Shown here one piece after another: positions 7,477 through 16,668 of a stretch of 64,000 nucleotides of DNA. The notes beneath the pieces are model-generated. The model did no database searches and was not told the origin of the DNA. It was given only the letters and a program-made list of their open reading frames with translations. Positions within the stretch are counted from its first letter, which is position 1; each line of letters starts with the position of its first letter. This DNA comes from Streptomyces sp. FIT100. Its GTDB lineage: Bacteria; Actinomycetota; Actinomycetes; Streptomycetales; Streptomycetaceae. The position numbers and the translations under genes were made by a program. The stretch is from the NCBI RefSeq assembly GCF_024584805.1, contig NZ_CP075715.1:2592001-2656000 (forward strand). Direction: 5' to 3'.

Positions 7477-8898
7477 ATGTCTCGGACCCCGGCGCCCGCG
7501 TCCGCGCCTGCCGACCCCCAGGTCGGCACCCCGGCCGACACCGCGCTCGCCCACGGCCTCAAGCAGCGCCATCTCTCGATGATCGCCCTCGGCGGGGTGA
7601 TCGGCGCCGGCCTGTTCGTCGGCTCGGGCGCCGGTATCGCCGCCGCCGGCCCGTCGATCGTCATCGCCTACGCGATCTCCGGCCTGCTCGTCATGCTCGT
7701 GATGCGCATGCTCGGCGAGATGTCGGCGGCGAATCCCGCGTCCGGATCGTTCTCCGTCCACGCCGAGCGGGCGATCGGCCCCTGGGCGGGGTTCACCGCG
7801 GGCTGGGCGTTCTGGTTCCTGCTCTGCGTGGCCGTCGGCCTGGAGGGCATCGGCGCCGCGAAGATCGTCACCGGCTGGCTGCCGGGAACGCCCGAGTGGG
7901 CGTGGGTGGCCCTCTTCATGCTGGTGTTCTGCGGCACGAACCTCGCGGCCGTGAAGAACTTCGGCGAGTTCGAGTTCTGGTTCGCGGCACTCAAGGTCGG
8001 CGCGATCGTCCTCTTCCTGGGCCTCGGCGTCCTCGCGATCACGGGCGTCCTGCCCGGGACCGACGCCCCCGGCACGGCGAACCTCACGGGCGACGGAGGG
8101 TTCCTGCCCAACGGCACGGACGGTCTCGTCGTCGGACTGCTCGCCTCCGTCTTCGCGTACGGCGGCCTGGAGACGGTCACCATCGCCGCGGCCGAGTCCG
8201 AGCACCCGGTGCAGGGCGTCGCGAAGGCCGTCCGTACGGCGATGTGGCGCATCGCCCTCTTCTACGTCGGCTCGATGGCGGTCATCGTCACGCTCGTCCC
8301 CTGGGACGACAAGGCGGTCGTCGAGAAGGGTCCGTACGTCGCGACCCTCGACCACCTGGGCATCCCGGCCGCCGGACAGATCATGAACGTCGTCGTGCTG
8401 GTCGCCCTGCTCTCCGCGATGAACGCGAACATCTACGGCGCCTCCCGCATGGCCTGCTCCCTCGTCGCCCGCGACCAGGGCCCGAAGGTGCTCGGGAAGA
8501 TCTCGGGCGGGGTGCCGCGGGTGGCCGTGCTGACCTCGTGCGTCTTCGGCTTCGCCTGCGTGATGCTGAGCTACTGGCGGCCGGACGACGTCTTCATGTG
8601 GCTGCTCAACATGATCGGCGCGATCATCCTGGTGGTCTGGTTCTTCATCGCCGTCTCGCAGTTGCTGCTGCGTCGGCGCACGGAGCGTGAGACGCCGGAG
8701 AAGCTCGTCGTGCGGATGTGGGCGTACCCGTATCTGACGTGGGTGGCGCTGGCCGGGATGGCGGCGGTGTTCGTGCTGATGGCCCAGGACGCGGGGACGC
8801 GGACGCAGCTGTACTACACGGGCGGGCTGACCGTGGCGCTGGCGGCGGTCGGCGTGATCAGGCAGCGGCTGGCGCGGGGCGCGTCGGCGCAGGCGTAG
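7477..8898 (+). CDS. APC superfamily amino-acid permease, paralog 3
   Basis: A 473-residue 12-helix amino-acid permease, closest to paralog 2. It carries GGVIGAGLFVGSGAGIAAAG, MRMLGEMSAANPASGSF and GGLETVTIAAAESEHP. In-frame starts exist at GTG 7411 and ATG 7420; ATG 7477 (MSRTPAPASAP) is chosen because it gives the same hydrophilic N-terminal length as the paralogs, though the ribosome site (CAGGG) is weak. Followed by a strong hairpin terminator. Substrate unknown. Confidence 0.88.
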   Translation: MSRTPAPASAPADPQVGTPADTALAHGLKQRHLSMIALGGVIGAGLFVGSGAGIAAAGPSIVIAYAISGLLVMLVMRMLGEMSAANPASGSFSVHAERAIGPWAGFTAGWAFWFLLCVAVGLEGIGAAKIVTGWLPGTPEWAWVALFMLVFCGTNLAAVKNFGEFEFWFAALKVGAIVLFLGLGVLAITGVLPGTDAPGTANLTGDGGFLPNGTDGLVVGLLASVFAYGGLETVTIAAAESEHPVQGVAKAVRTAMWRIALFYVGSMAVIVTLVPWDDKAVVEKGPYVATLDHLGIPAAGQIMNVVVLVALLSAMNANIYGASRMACSLVARDQGPKVLGKISGGVPRVAVLTSCVFGFACVMLSYWRPDDVFMWLLNMIGAIILVVWFFIAVSQLLLRRRTERETPEKLVVRMWAYPYLTWVALAGMAAVFVLMAQDAGTRTQLYYTGGLTVALAAVGVIRQRLARGASAQA

Positions 8899-8944
8899 GC
8901 GTAGGCGCCGCGCCAGCACGGCGCACAGTACACAGCAGACAGAC

Positions 8945-8983
8945 CAGAGGACCCCCGGGCCGCTACGGCCCGGGGGTCCTCTG
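8945..8983. terminator. Hairpin terminator after permease paralog 3
   Basis: CAGAGGACCCCCGGGCCG, loop CTA, then the exact complement CGGCCCGGGGGTCCTCTG: 18-bp perfect arms with a three-base loop, typical of Streptomyces terminators without a U-tract. It separates the permease from sodF. Confidence 0.85.
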
Positions 8984-9046
8984 CGTGTGCGCGGGTCGAA
9001 CACCATCGGTGATCACCATCGAGCCGTCCTGCTGATAGCCTGCACT

Positions 9047-9061
9047 TGCGAATGACTTGCA
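9047..9061. promoter_or_regulatory. Nur-type nickel operator candidate in front of sodF
   Basis: TGCGA-ATGAC-TTGCA matches the Nur box pattern known in Streptomyces (tGCaa-N5-ttGCa) with one mismatch in the left arm. It lies 25 bases before the sodF start, where bound Nur would block transcription. In S. coelicolor nickel-loaded Nur represses sodF; the same control is inferred here. Confidence 0.6.
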
Positions 9062-9085
9062 ATAAGCAGTGGGAGGGCCCCGGAC

Positions 9086-9721
9086 ATGGCGATGTACACG
9101 CTTCCTGAACTTCCGTACGACTACGCGGCGCTCGAACCGGTCATCGACCCGCAGATCGTCGAGCTGCACCACGACAAGCACCACGCCGCCTACGTCAAGG
9201 GCGCCAACGACACGCTGGAGCAGCTTGCGGAGGCCCGTGACAAGGACCAGTGGGGGGCGATCAACGGACTGGAGAAGAACCTCGCGTTCCATCTCTCCGG
9301 GCACATCCTGCACAGCATCTACTGGCACAACATGACCGGCGACGGCGGCGGCGAGCCGCTGGAGAAGGACGGTGTCGGCGAGCTCGCGGACGCGATCGCC
9401 GAGTCGTTCGGCTCGTTCGAGAAGTTCAGGACGCAGCTCACCAAGGCGGCCGCGACGACCCAGGGCTCCGGCTGGGGCGTGCTCGCGTACGAGCCGGTCA
9501 GCGGGCGGCTGATCGTCGAGCAGGTCTACGACCACCAGGGCAACGTCGGCCAGGGGTCCGTCCCGATCCTGGTCTTCGACGCCTGGGAGCACGCCTTCTA
9601 TCTCCAGTACAAGAACCAGAAGGTGGACTTCATCGAGGCCATGTGGCAGGTCGTCAACTGGCAGGACGTGGCGAAGCGTTACGCCGGTGCCAGGGAGCGC
9701 ACCCCGCTCATCGCCCCCTGA
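9086..9721 (+). CDS. sodF: Superoxide dismutase, Fe/Mn family (Fe-type SodF)
   Basis: A 211-residue cytosolic enzyme that dismutates superoxide. The metal ligands are visible: His28 in [12 protein letters not shown], His in [12 protein letters not shown], and Asp and His in [14 protein letters not shown]. Its length and context fit the Streptomyces iron (Fe/Zn) enzyme SodF, which substitutes for nickel SodN when nickel is scarce. The ATG at 9086 follows GGGAGG. A Nur-like operator sits 25 bases upstream and a strong hairpin follows the gene. Metal choice cannot be proven from sequence alone. Confidence 0.93.
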   Translation: MAMYTLPELPYDYAALEPVIDPQIVELHHDKHHAAYVKGANDTLEQLAEARDKDQWGAINGLEKNLAFHLSGHILHSIYWHNMTGDGGGEPLEKDGVGELADAIAESFGSFEKFRTQLTKAAATTQGSGWGVLAYEPVSGRLIVEQVYDHQGNVGQGSVPILVFDAWEHAFYLQYKNQKVDFIEAMWQVVNWQDVAKRYAGARERTPLIAP

Positions 9722-9790
9722 CGGGGCGCCGGCGGCACAGTCGTCCTGCTCGTGATCGTCTTCTCACCCTTCACGTGCAGGCGGATGAAA

Positions 9791-9829
9791 GAAGGGCCCC
9801 CGCGAGGACATGACTCGCGGGGGCCCTTC
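9791..9829. terminator. Bidirectional hairpin terminator between sodF and the thioredoxin-fold gene
   Basis: GAAGGGCCCCCGCGAG, seven-base loop, then CTCGCGGGGGCCCTTC: perfect 16-bp arms between two convergent genes. Confidence 0.85.
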
Positions 9830-9874
9830 CCTGCCGGCACGGCCGCGGGCAGGCGGGCGGGCAGGCAGGCGGGC

Positions 9875-10519
9875 TCACAGGTTGGAGAAGTCGGGGCCCT
9901 TCGTGCGGGTGCGCTTGATCTCGTAGAAGCCCGGGATCGACGCCACCATCAGCGTGCCGTCCCACAGCTTCGCCGCCTCCTCGCCCCGGGGCGCCGGGGT
10001 GACGACCGGGCCGAAGAAGGCGATCTGCTCGCCGTCGTCGCCGGGCACCGCGATGACCGGAGTGCCGACCTCCTGGCCGACCTTGGAGATGCCCTCCTCG
10101 TGGGAGGCGCGCAGCTCGGTGTCGTACGCGTCCGATCCGGCGTACTCGGCGAGCTCCGCCGGGAGCCCCACCGCGGCCAGGGCCTCCAGGGTCACCTCGG
10201 GGGTGACTCCGCGGCCCTCGTTGTGGATACGGGTGCCGAGCTCCGTGTAGAGCCGGCCGACGACCTCGTCGCCGTGCTTCTCCCGGGCCGCCGTGACGAC
10301 ACGGACCGGCCCCCAGGCGTTCTTCATCGCCTCGCGGTACTCCTCGGGCAGTTCGTCCATCCTGTCCTCGTTGAGCACGGCCAGGCTCATGACGTGCCAG
10401 CGGACGTCCACCGGGCGGACCTTCTCCACTTCGAGCATCCAGCGGGACGTCATCCAGGCCCACGGGCACAGCGGGTCGAACCAGAAGTCGGCGGGGGTCC
10501 TGGCCTCGGTCTCGGACAT
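9875..10519 (-). CDS. DsbA-fold protein of the mycothiol-dependent nitroreductase Rv2466c family
   Basis: A 214-residue thioredoxin/DsbA-fold protein closely resembling M. tuberculosis Rv2466c, a mycothiol-dependent oxidoreductase. Shared stretches include ADFWFDPLCPWAWMTSRWM (residues 10-28), HVMSLAVLNEDR, AWGPVRV, the GTPVIAVPG cis-Pro region and FFGPVVTPAPRGEEAAKLWD. The active site reads CPWA (Cys18) rather than CPWC, so only the attacking cysteine is present and resolution probably depends on mycothiol. Start ATG 10519 follows a strong GAGGAGAG site. Divergent from pepN copy 1. Older annotations would call it FrnE-like. Confidence 0.87.
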   Translation of the reverse strand: MSETEARTPADFWFDPLCPWAWMTSRWMLEVEKVRPVDVRWHVMSLAVLNEDRMDELPEEYREAMKNAWGPVRVVTAAREKHGDEVVGRLYTELGTRIHNEGRGVTPEVTLEALAAVGLPAELAEYAGSDAYDTELRASHEEGISKVGQEVGTPVIAVPGDDGEQIAFFGPVVTPAPRGEEAAKLWDGTLMVASIPGFYEIKRTRTKGPDFSNL

Positions 10520-10656
10520 GTCTCTCCTCGTGTCGCTCCTGCGGAATGCGGACATCCCCGGGGCAACACCACCGGCCGCTTCCGGCATTCCCCGATGTCC
10601 GAGGTCAGCAGCGCGTGCGAGGATCGGTGCTGTTCGAACGACACGAAGGAGTGGCC

Positions 10657-13224
10657 GTGCCCGGAGAGAATCTGTCCCGCGACGAGGCCCGCGAGCGGGC
10701 CGCGCTGCTGACCGTCGACGGGTACGAGGTCTTCCTCGACGTGCGCTCGGCCACCGCGGAGGGCACGGACGGGCCGGAGCCGCGGACGTTCCGCTCGGTG
10801 ACGACGATCCGCTTCCGGGCCTCCGAGCCCGGCACCACCACCTTCGCCGACCTCGTCGCGCCGTCCGTCACCTCCGTCACCCTCAACGGCGAGGAGCTGG
10901 ACCCGGCCGCCGTCTTCGACGGCTCCCGGATCGCGCTGCCCGCGCTCCGCGCCGAGAACGTGCTGGTCGTGGACGCCCGGTGCGCGTACAGCCGGACCGG
11001 CGAGGGCCTGCACCGCTTCGTCGACCCGGAGGACGGCGAGGTCTACCTCTACACGCAGTACGAGCCGGCCGACGCGCGCCGTGTCTTCGCCGACTTCGAG
11101 CAGCCGGATCTGAAGGCGCCCTTCCGTTTCGAGGTGGCCGCACCGGAGGGCTGGACCGTCTGGAGCAACGGGGCGGAGGAGTCGCGGGACGGGGAGACCT
11201 GGCGCTTCGCGGAGACGAAGCCGATCTCCACGTACATCACGGCGGTCGTCGCCGGGCCGTACCACCACGAGACGGACCTCTACACGCGCACCTTCGACGG
11301 GGGGACGACGCTGGAGATCCCGCTCGGAGCGATGTGCCGCAAGAGCCTGGCCAAGCACTTCGACGCGGACGACATCTTCCTCGTCACCAAGCAGGGCCTG
11401 GACTTCTTCCACGACCACTTCGACTACCCGTACCCCTTCGGGAAGTACGACCAGGCGTTCGTGCCGGAGTACAACATCGGCGCGATGGAGAACCCGGGGT
11501 GCGTGACCTTCCGGGAGGAGTTCGTCTTCCGGGGCAAGGTGACGCAGGCGTCGTACGAGCGGCGTGCGAACGTCATCCTGCACGAGATGGCGCACATGTG
11601 GTTCGGCGACCTGGTCACCATGCAGTGGTGGGACGACCTGTGGCTGAAGGAGTCCTTCGCCGACTTCATGGGGTCCTTCTCGATGGTGGAGGCGACCCGC
11701 TTCCGCGACGGCTGGGTGACCTTCGCGAACAGCCGCAAGTCCTGGGCCTACCGGGCCGACCAGCTGCCCTCCACCCATCCGGTCACGGCGGACATCCGCG
11801 ACCTGGAGGACGCGAAGCTCAACTTCGACGGCATCACGTACGCCAAGGGCGCGTCGGTGCTCAAGCAGCTGGTGGCCTACGCGGGCCGGGACGCCTTCCT
11901 CGAAGGCGCGCGACGCTACTTCAAGCGGCACGCGTACGGGAACACCCGGCTGGGCGATCTGCTGGAGGTGCTGGAGGAGACCTCCGGGCGGGACATGGCC
12001 GCATGGTCGCGGTCATGGCTGGAGACGGCGGGCGTCGACTCCCTGACGCCGGTGGTGACGTACGACGCCGCGGGCCGCGTCACCGAACTCGCCGTGGTCC
12101 AGGACGGGGACGTCCTGCGGCCGCACCGGGCCGCGGTGGGGCTGTACCGGCACGAGGGCGCGGACCTGGTGCGGTACGCCCGCGCCGAGGTGGACGTCGT
12201 CGGGGCGAGGACGGTCGTCGGCGAGCTGGCAGGGGCCGAGCGGCCCGCGCTGGTGCTCGTCAACGACGACGACCTGACGTACTGCAAGATCCGCTTCGAC
12301 GAGGGCTCACTGGAGACGCTGCGCTCGCATCTGGGGGCGGTGACGGACCCGCTGGCGCGTGCGCTGTGCTGGTCGGCGCTGTGGAACCTGACGCGCGACG
12401 CGCTGATGCCGGCCCGCGACTTCGTCGCGCTCGTCCAGGACTTCGCCGGGCGGGAGTCGGACATCGGCGTGCTCCAGATGGTGCACGCGTGGGCGCACAC
12501 CGCCCTCGTGCACTACGCGGTGCCCGAGTGGCGCGAGGAGGGCGGGCGGCTGCTGTCCGCGTGCGCGCTGCGCGAGCTGCGGACGGCGGAGCCGGGCAGC
12601 GAACACCAGCTGACCTGGGCGCGGTTCTTCGCCGCGGCCGCGGCGACGGACGCGGACTTCCAGCTCCTGCGGGGGCTGCTCGACGGCACCGCGAAGATCG
12701 ACGGGCTCGATGTCGACCAGGAGCTGCGCTGGGCGTTCCTGGAGCCGCTCGCCGCTCGGGGGCAGGCGGACGAGCGGGCGATCGGGGACGAGCTGGCGCG
12801 GGACGACACCGCGTCCGGCAAGCGGTACCAGGTGCGGTGCCTGGCGGCGCGGCCGTCGGCCGCGGTCAAGGACCAGGCGTGGGCGCAGGTGGTGGAGTCC
12901 GACGCCCTGTCGAACGCGCTGGTGACGGCGACGATCTCGGGCTTCGTACAGGCGTCGCAGCGGGAGCTGATCGCGCCGTACACGGAGAAGTACTTCGCGG
13001 CGATCGAACGGGTGTGGGCGGAGCGCTCCATCCAGATCGGGATGGACGTCGTCCGGGGGCTCTTCCCGGCCCTCCAGGACGACCCGGCCACACTGGAGGC
13101 GACGGACGCATGGCTGGCGTCCCATGCCTCGGCCCCGCCCGCACTGCGGCGTCTGGTGCTGGAATCGCGGGACGACCTGGCCCGGGCCCTGCGCGCCCAG
13201 GCGTGCGACGCACTGCACGCCTGA
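10657..13224 (+). CDS. pepN: Aminopeptidase N (M1 zinc metallopeptidase), copy 1
   Basis: An 855-residue cytosolic M1 aminopeptidase that removes N-terminal residues from peptides. It has the exopeptidase motif GAMEN, the zinc site HEMAH (309-313) followed by KESFADF with the third ligand Glu, and an ERAP1-like C-terminal helical domain. GTG 10657 (MPGENLSRDEA) is chosen because AAGGAG lies six bases upstream and because the paralog at 21929 begins the same way with exactly the same length. Copy 2 has N before the third ligand (NESF) where this one has K. Confidence 0.92.
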   Translation: MPGENLSRDEARERAALLTVDGYEVFLDVRSATAEGTDGPEPRTFRSVTTIRFRASEPGTTTFADLVAPSVTSVTLNGEELDPAAVFDGSRIALPALRAENVLVVDARCAYSRTGEGLHRFVDPEDGEVYLYTQYEPADARRVFADFEQPDLKAPFRFEVAAPEGWTVWSNGAEESRDGETWRFAETKPISTYITAVVAGPYHHETDLYTRTFDGGTTLEIPLGAMCRKSLAKHFDADDIFLVTKQGLDFFHDHFDYPYPFGKYDQAFVPEYNIGAMENPGCVTFREEFVFRGKVTQASYERRANVILHEMAHMWFGDLVTMQWWDDLWLKESFADFMGSFSMVEATRFRDGWVTFANSRKSWAYRADQLPSTHPVTADIRDLEDAKLNFDGITYAKGASVLKQLVAYAGRDAFLEGARRYFKRHAYGNTRLGDLLEVLEETSGRDMAAWSRSWLETAGVDSLTPVVTYDAAGRVTELAVVQDGDVLRPHRAAVGLYRHEGADLVRYARAEVDVVGARTVVGELAGAERPALVLVNDDDLTYCKIRFDEGSLETLRSHLGAVTDPLARALCWSALWNLTRDALMPARDFVALVQDFAGRESDIGVLQMVHAWAHTALVHYAVPEWREEGGRLLSACALRELRTAEPGSEHQLTWARFFAAAAATDADFQLLRGLLDGTAKIDGLDVDQELRWAFLEPLAARGQADERAIGDELARDDTASGKRYQVRCLAARPSAAVKDQAWAQVVESDALSNALVTATISGFVQASQRELIAPYTEKYFAAIERVWAERSIQIGMDVVRGLFPALQDDPATLEATDAWLASHASAPPALRRLVLESRDDLARALRAQACDALHA

Positions 13225-13357
13225 CGGGAGGGCCGGGCGGAGATCCCGCGGTTGATCGGCACTCGAACGTCCGTACTTTAGGACGGTGATGTCCGGAATT
13301 GTCGACGGCTGTGTAACAGCGGTTAGCGAGCCCCGGGCACAAGGGAATTGGCGGGTC

Positions 13358-14454
13358 ATGAACCACAACACCCCTCTCTCCCCCCGGCCCTTGAGCCACC
13401 TCTCCGACGTCCGCAGCCGGGTCCTCACCTCCGCCCAGCTGCGCGACCACGGCATCCCCGCGAGCAAGGCCGCCGAGCAGTGCAGGCCCGGCGGCCCGTG
13501 GCAGCAGGTGCTGCCGGGGGTCTACGTGCTGCACCCGGGGCCGCCCACCAGCGAGGAGCGGCTGCACGCCGTGCTGCTGTACGCGGGGCGACCCGCCGGG
13601 CGCGGCGGTGAGGCCGTCGAGGCCGCCCCGGCCGCCCCGGCCGCCGCCAAGACCGACCGGAGCGACGGGCCCGGTGAGGCGATGATCACCGGACTCGCCG
13701 CCCTCGCGCTGCACCGCTTCGCGTCGGCGCCGCCGCTCCTGTCGCTCGACCGGATCGATGTCCTCGTACCCCGCACCCGCCGGCTGCGGTCGGCCGGATG
13801 CGCCCGGCTGATCAGGACGCACACACCGCCGAGACCGGAAGAGGTGACGGGACTGCCCGTGGCGCCGGTGGCCCGCGCCCTCGCGGACGCCGTGGCACGG
13901 CTGTCCGACGCCGCTTCGGTGCGCCGGCTGCTCACCGAGGCGGTCCGCGGCGGCCACTGCGAACCCGGCGTGGTGGTCAGGGAGTTGAACCGCGCCCGGC
14001 TGCTCTCGCGCGCCCATGTGGTGGACGCCGTGGACTCACTGCTCGCCGAGGGCCGGGCCCTGGCCGAGGACCGGCTGTACGACCTGGTCCGGATGTACGG
14101 GCTGCCCGAGCCGCTGTGGAACGTCGACCTGCGCCTGCCCGGCGGCCCCCACCTGGGCGGCGTGGACGCGTACTGGCCCGAGCAGGCCGTCGCCGTCGAG
14201 CTCGACACCCGCGCCCCGCGCCCCAGCGGGCACGGCCGGCACCGCGGACCGGGCGACCAGGGCGAGGGCCTCGATCCGGAGTGGGCCGAGTACAGCCGCA
14301 AGCGCGAGCACCTGGAACGGCTCGGCATCACGGTCGTGCACATCACCCCGAAAAAGCTGCGGGACACCCCCGTCCAGCAGGCGATGGTGATCCGTACGGC
14401 CCTGATGGCCGCGTCGGACCGGGAGCCCGCCGCCTATGTGGTCGTCCTTCCCCG

Positions 14455-14458
<4 letters not shown>
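13358..14458 (+). CDS. Conserved protein with AbiEi-like N-terminus and VSR/PD-(D/E)xK-like nuclease C-terminus
   Basis: 366 residues from ATG 13358. The N-terminal part (LTSAQLRDHGIPASKAAEQC, then WQQVLPGVYVLHPG) looks like the wing-helix start of AbiEi-type antitoxins. The C-terminal part has LPGGPHLGGVDAYWPEQAVAVELD and a Lys/Arg-rich helix before LGITVVHITPKKL, which resembles the core of very-short-patch-repair/DUF559 nucleases. Such fused proteins are widespread in actinobacteria without a proven role. No partner toxin gene is adjacent. An Ala/Pro-rich loop sits at about 90-107. It converges on the hydrolase gene with a 4-bp overlap of the stop codons. Confidence 0.75.
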
Positions 14459-15762
<1,304 letters not shown>

Positions 15763-15869
15763 ACGAACTCTCCTGTCTGCGCGCTTCCGTGAGCCTCTGC
15801 GAGCGACTCGCACGGCAGGACTCCGACGGACGGCGCGGCGTTGCCCGGCGCGTAGGGGTTGATCCGGTT

Positions 15870-16349
15870 TCAGCCGTCCGCGGGGCGGTGTCCGTCCGCC
15901 CTGCCCACCGGGGGCCGATCGCGCCACAGCGCCAGGCCGATGTCGACGAGCGCGACCCGTTCGAGGCCGGGGACGTCGTCGAGCGGGTGCCAGGCGGCGA
16001 GGTCCGTGGACCCGCCGGTCTCGGGGCGCAGTGCGCCGCCGGTGATCCGTCCCTCGTAGAGGATGCGCAGGCTGTGGAAGTCGGAGCCGCCGCCGGGTCT
16101 GCCGCGGCCTCTGGGCGGGCGCTGCACATGCATCGAGTCGAGGCCGAGCAGTGCGGTCACCTCGGCCGCGTATCCGGTCTCTTCGGCGACTTCGCGGACA
16201 ACGGTGTCGAGCGGGTCCTCACCGTGGTCCATTCCCCCGCCGGGGAGGGTCCAGCGCCTCGCGCCGTCCCGTGCCACCCAGCGGGCGAGCAGAATCCGTG
16301 CGTCCCGTACGCACACGGCGTAGGCCGCCACCCGCAACACCTGACCCAT
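15870..16349 (-). CDS. Nudix hydrolase
   Basis: 159 residues with the Nudix box GGGMDHGEDPLDTVVREVAEETGY at about residues 37-60, matching GX5EX7REUXEEXGU completely. Proteins of this family cleave nucleoside diphosphates linked to another moiety; the substrate here cannot be predicted. ATG start at 16349. It lies 107 bases upstream of the secreted hydrolase on the same strand, so co-transcription is possible. Divergent from the large subtilase. Confidence 0.88.
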   Translation of the reverse strand: MGQVLRVAAYAVCVRDARILLARWVARDGARRWTLPGGGMDHGEDPLDTVVREVAEETGYAAEVTALLGLDSMHVQRPPRGRGRPGGGSDFHSLRILYEGRITGGALRPETGGSTDLAAWHPLDDVPGLERVALVDIGLALWRDRPPVGRADGHRPADG

Positions 16350-16668
16350 GCACAGAGATTAGACCCCCGGTCCTCACCGGCCCCCGGGCACCGGTCGCGA
16401 CCGCGCTATCGGGGTCCCGGCGTGACGCGAAGACATACGGAGCCTGACGCTCCGTCACTGAATCGGCTCGGATTGAACGACCTGCGCACCGGATCGTCCT
16501 TCTATCTGGACCTTTGTCCGCCATGGTGCATGTTCCGCCAGTGGCGGATGTGCGCCATGACCGTATCCCGCCTCGGCCAACTCTCCACAAACCGCTGTCA
16601 TTTACGAAAGGGTGAGCGGTCATCCGGCACCGAAATCCGGACCCTCTCTTTCACTCACAGGGATGCAG
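16350..16668. other. 319-bp divergent intergenic region (Nudix / subtilase)
   Basis: No credible gene is seen. It must hold the promoters of the Nudix gene and the subtilase. The only clear structure is the 15-base palindrome at 16534-16548. The right end holds GAAAGG next to an in-frame GTG at 16612 and CAGGG in front of the ATG codons at 16663 and 16669. Confidence 0.5.
16534..16548. promoter_or_regulatory. 15-base palindrome upstream of the subtilase gene
   Basis: TCCGCCA-G-TGGCGGA, perfect 7-bp arms, about 120 bases before the subtilase start. A second half-like TCCGCCA occurs at 16517. It looks like an operator for an unidentified regulator. Confidence 0.4.

Noticed and set aside
10293..13289. 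998-residue plus-strand frame over pepN copy 1
   Set aside because: Shifted-frame shadow with Arg/Gly-rich sequence; PepN motifs occur only in the neighbouring frame.
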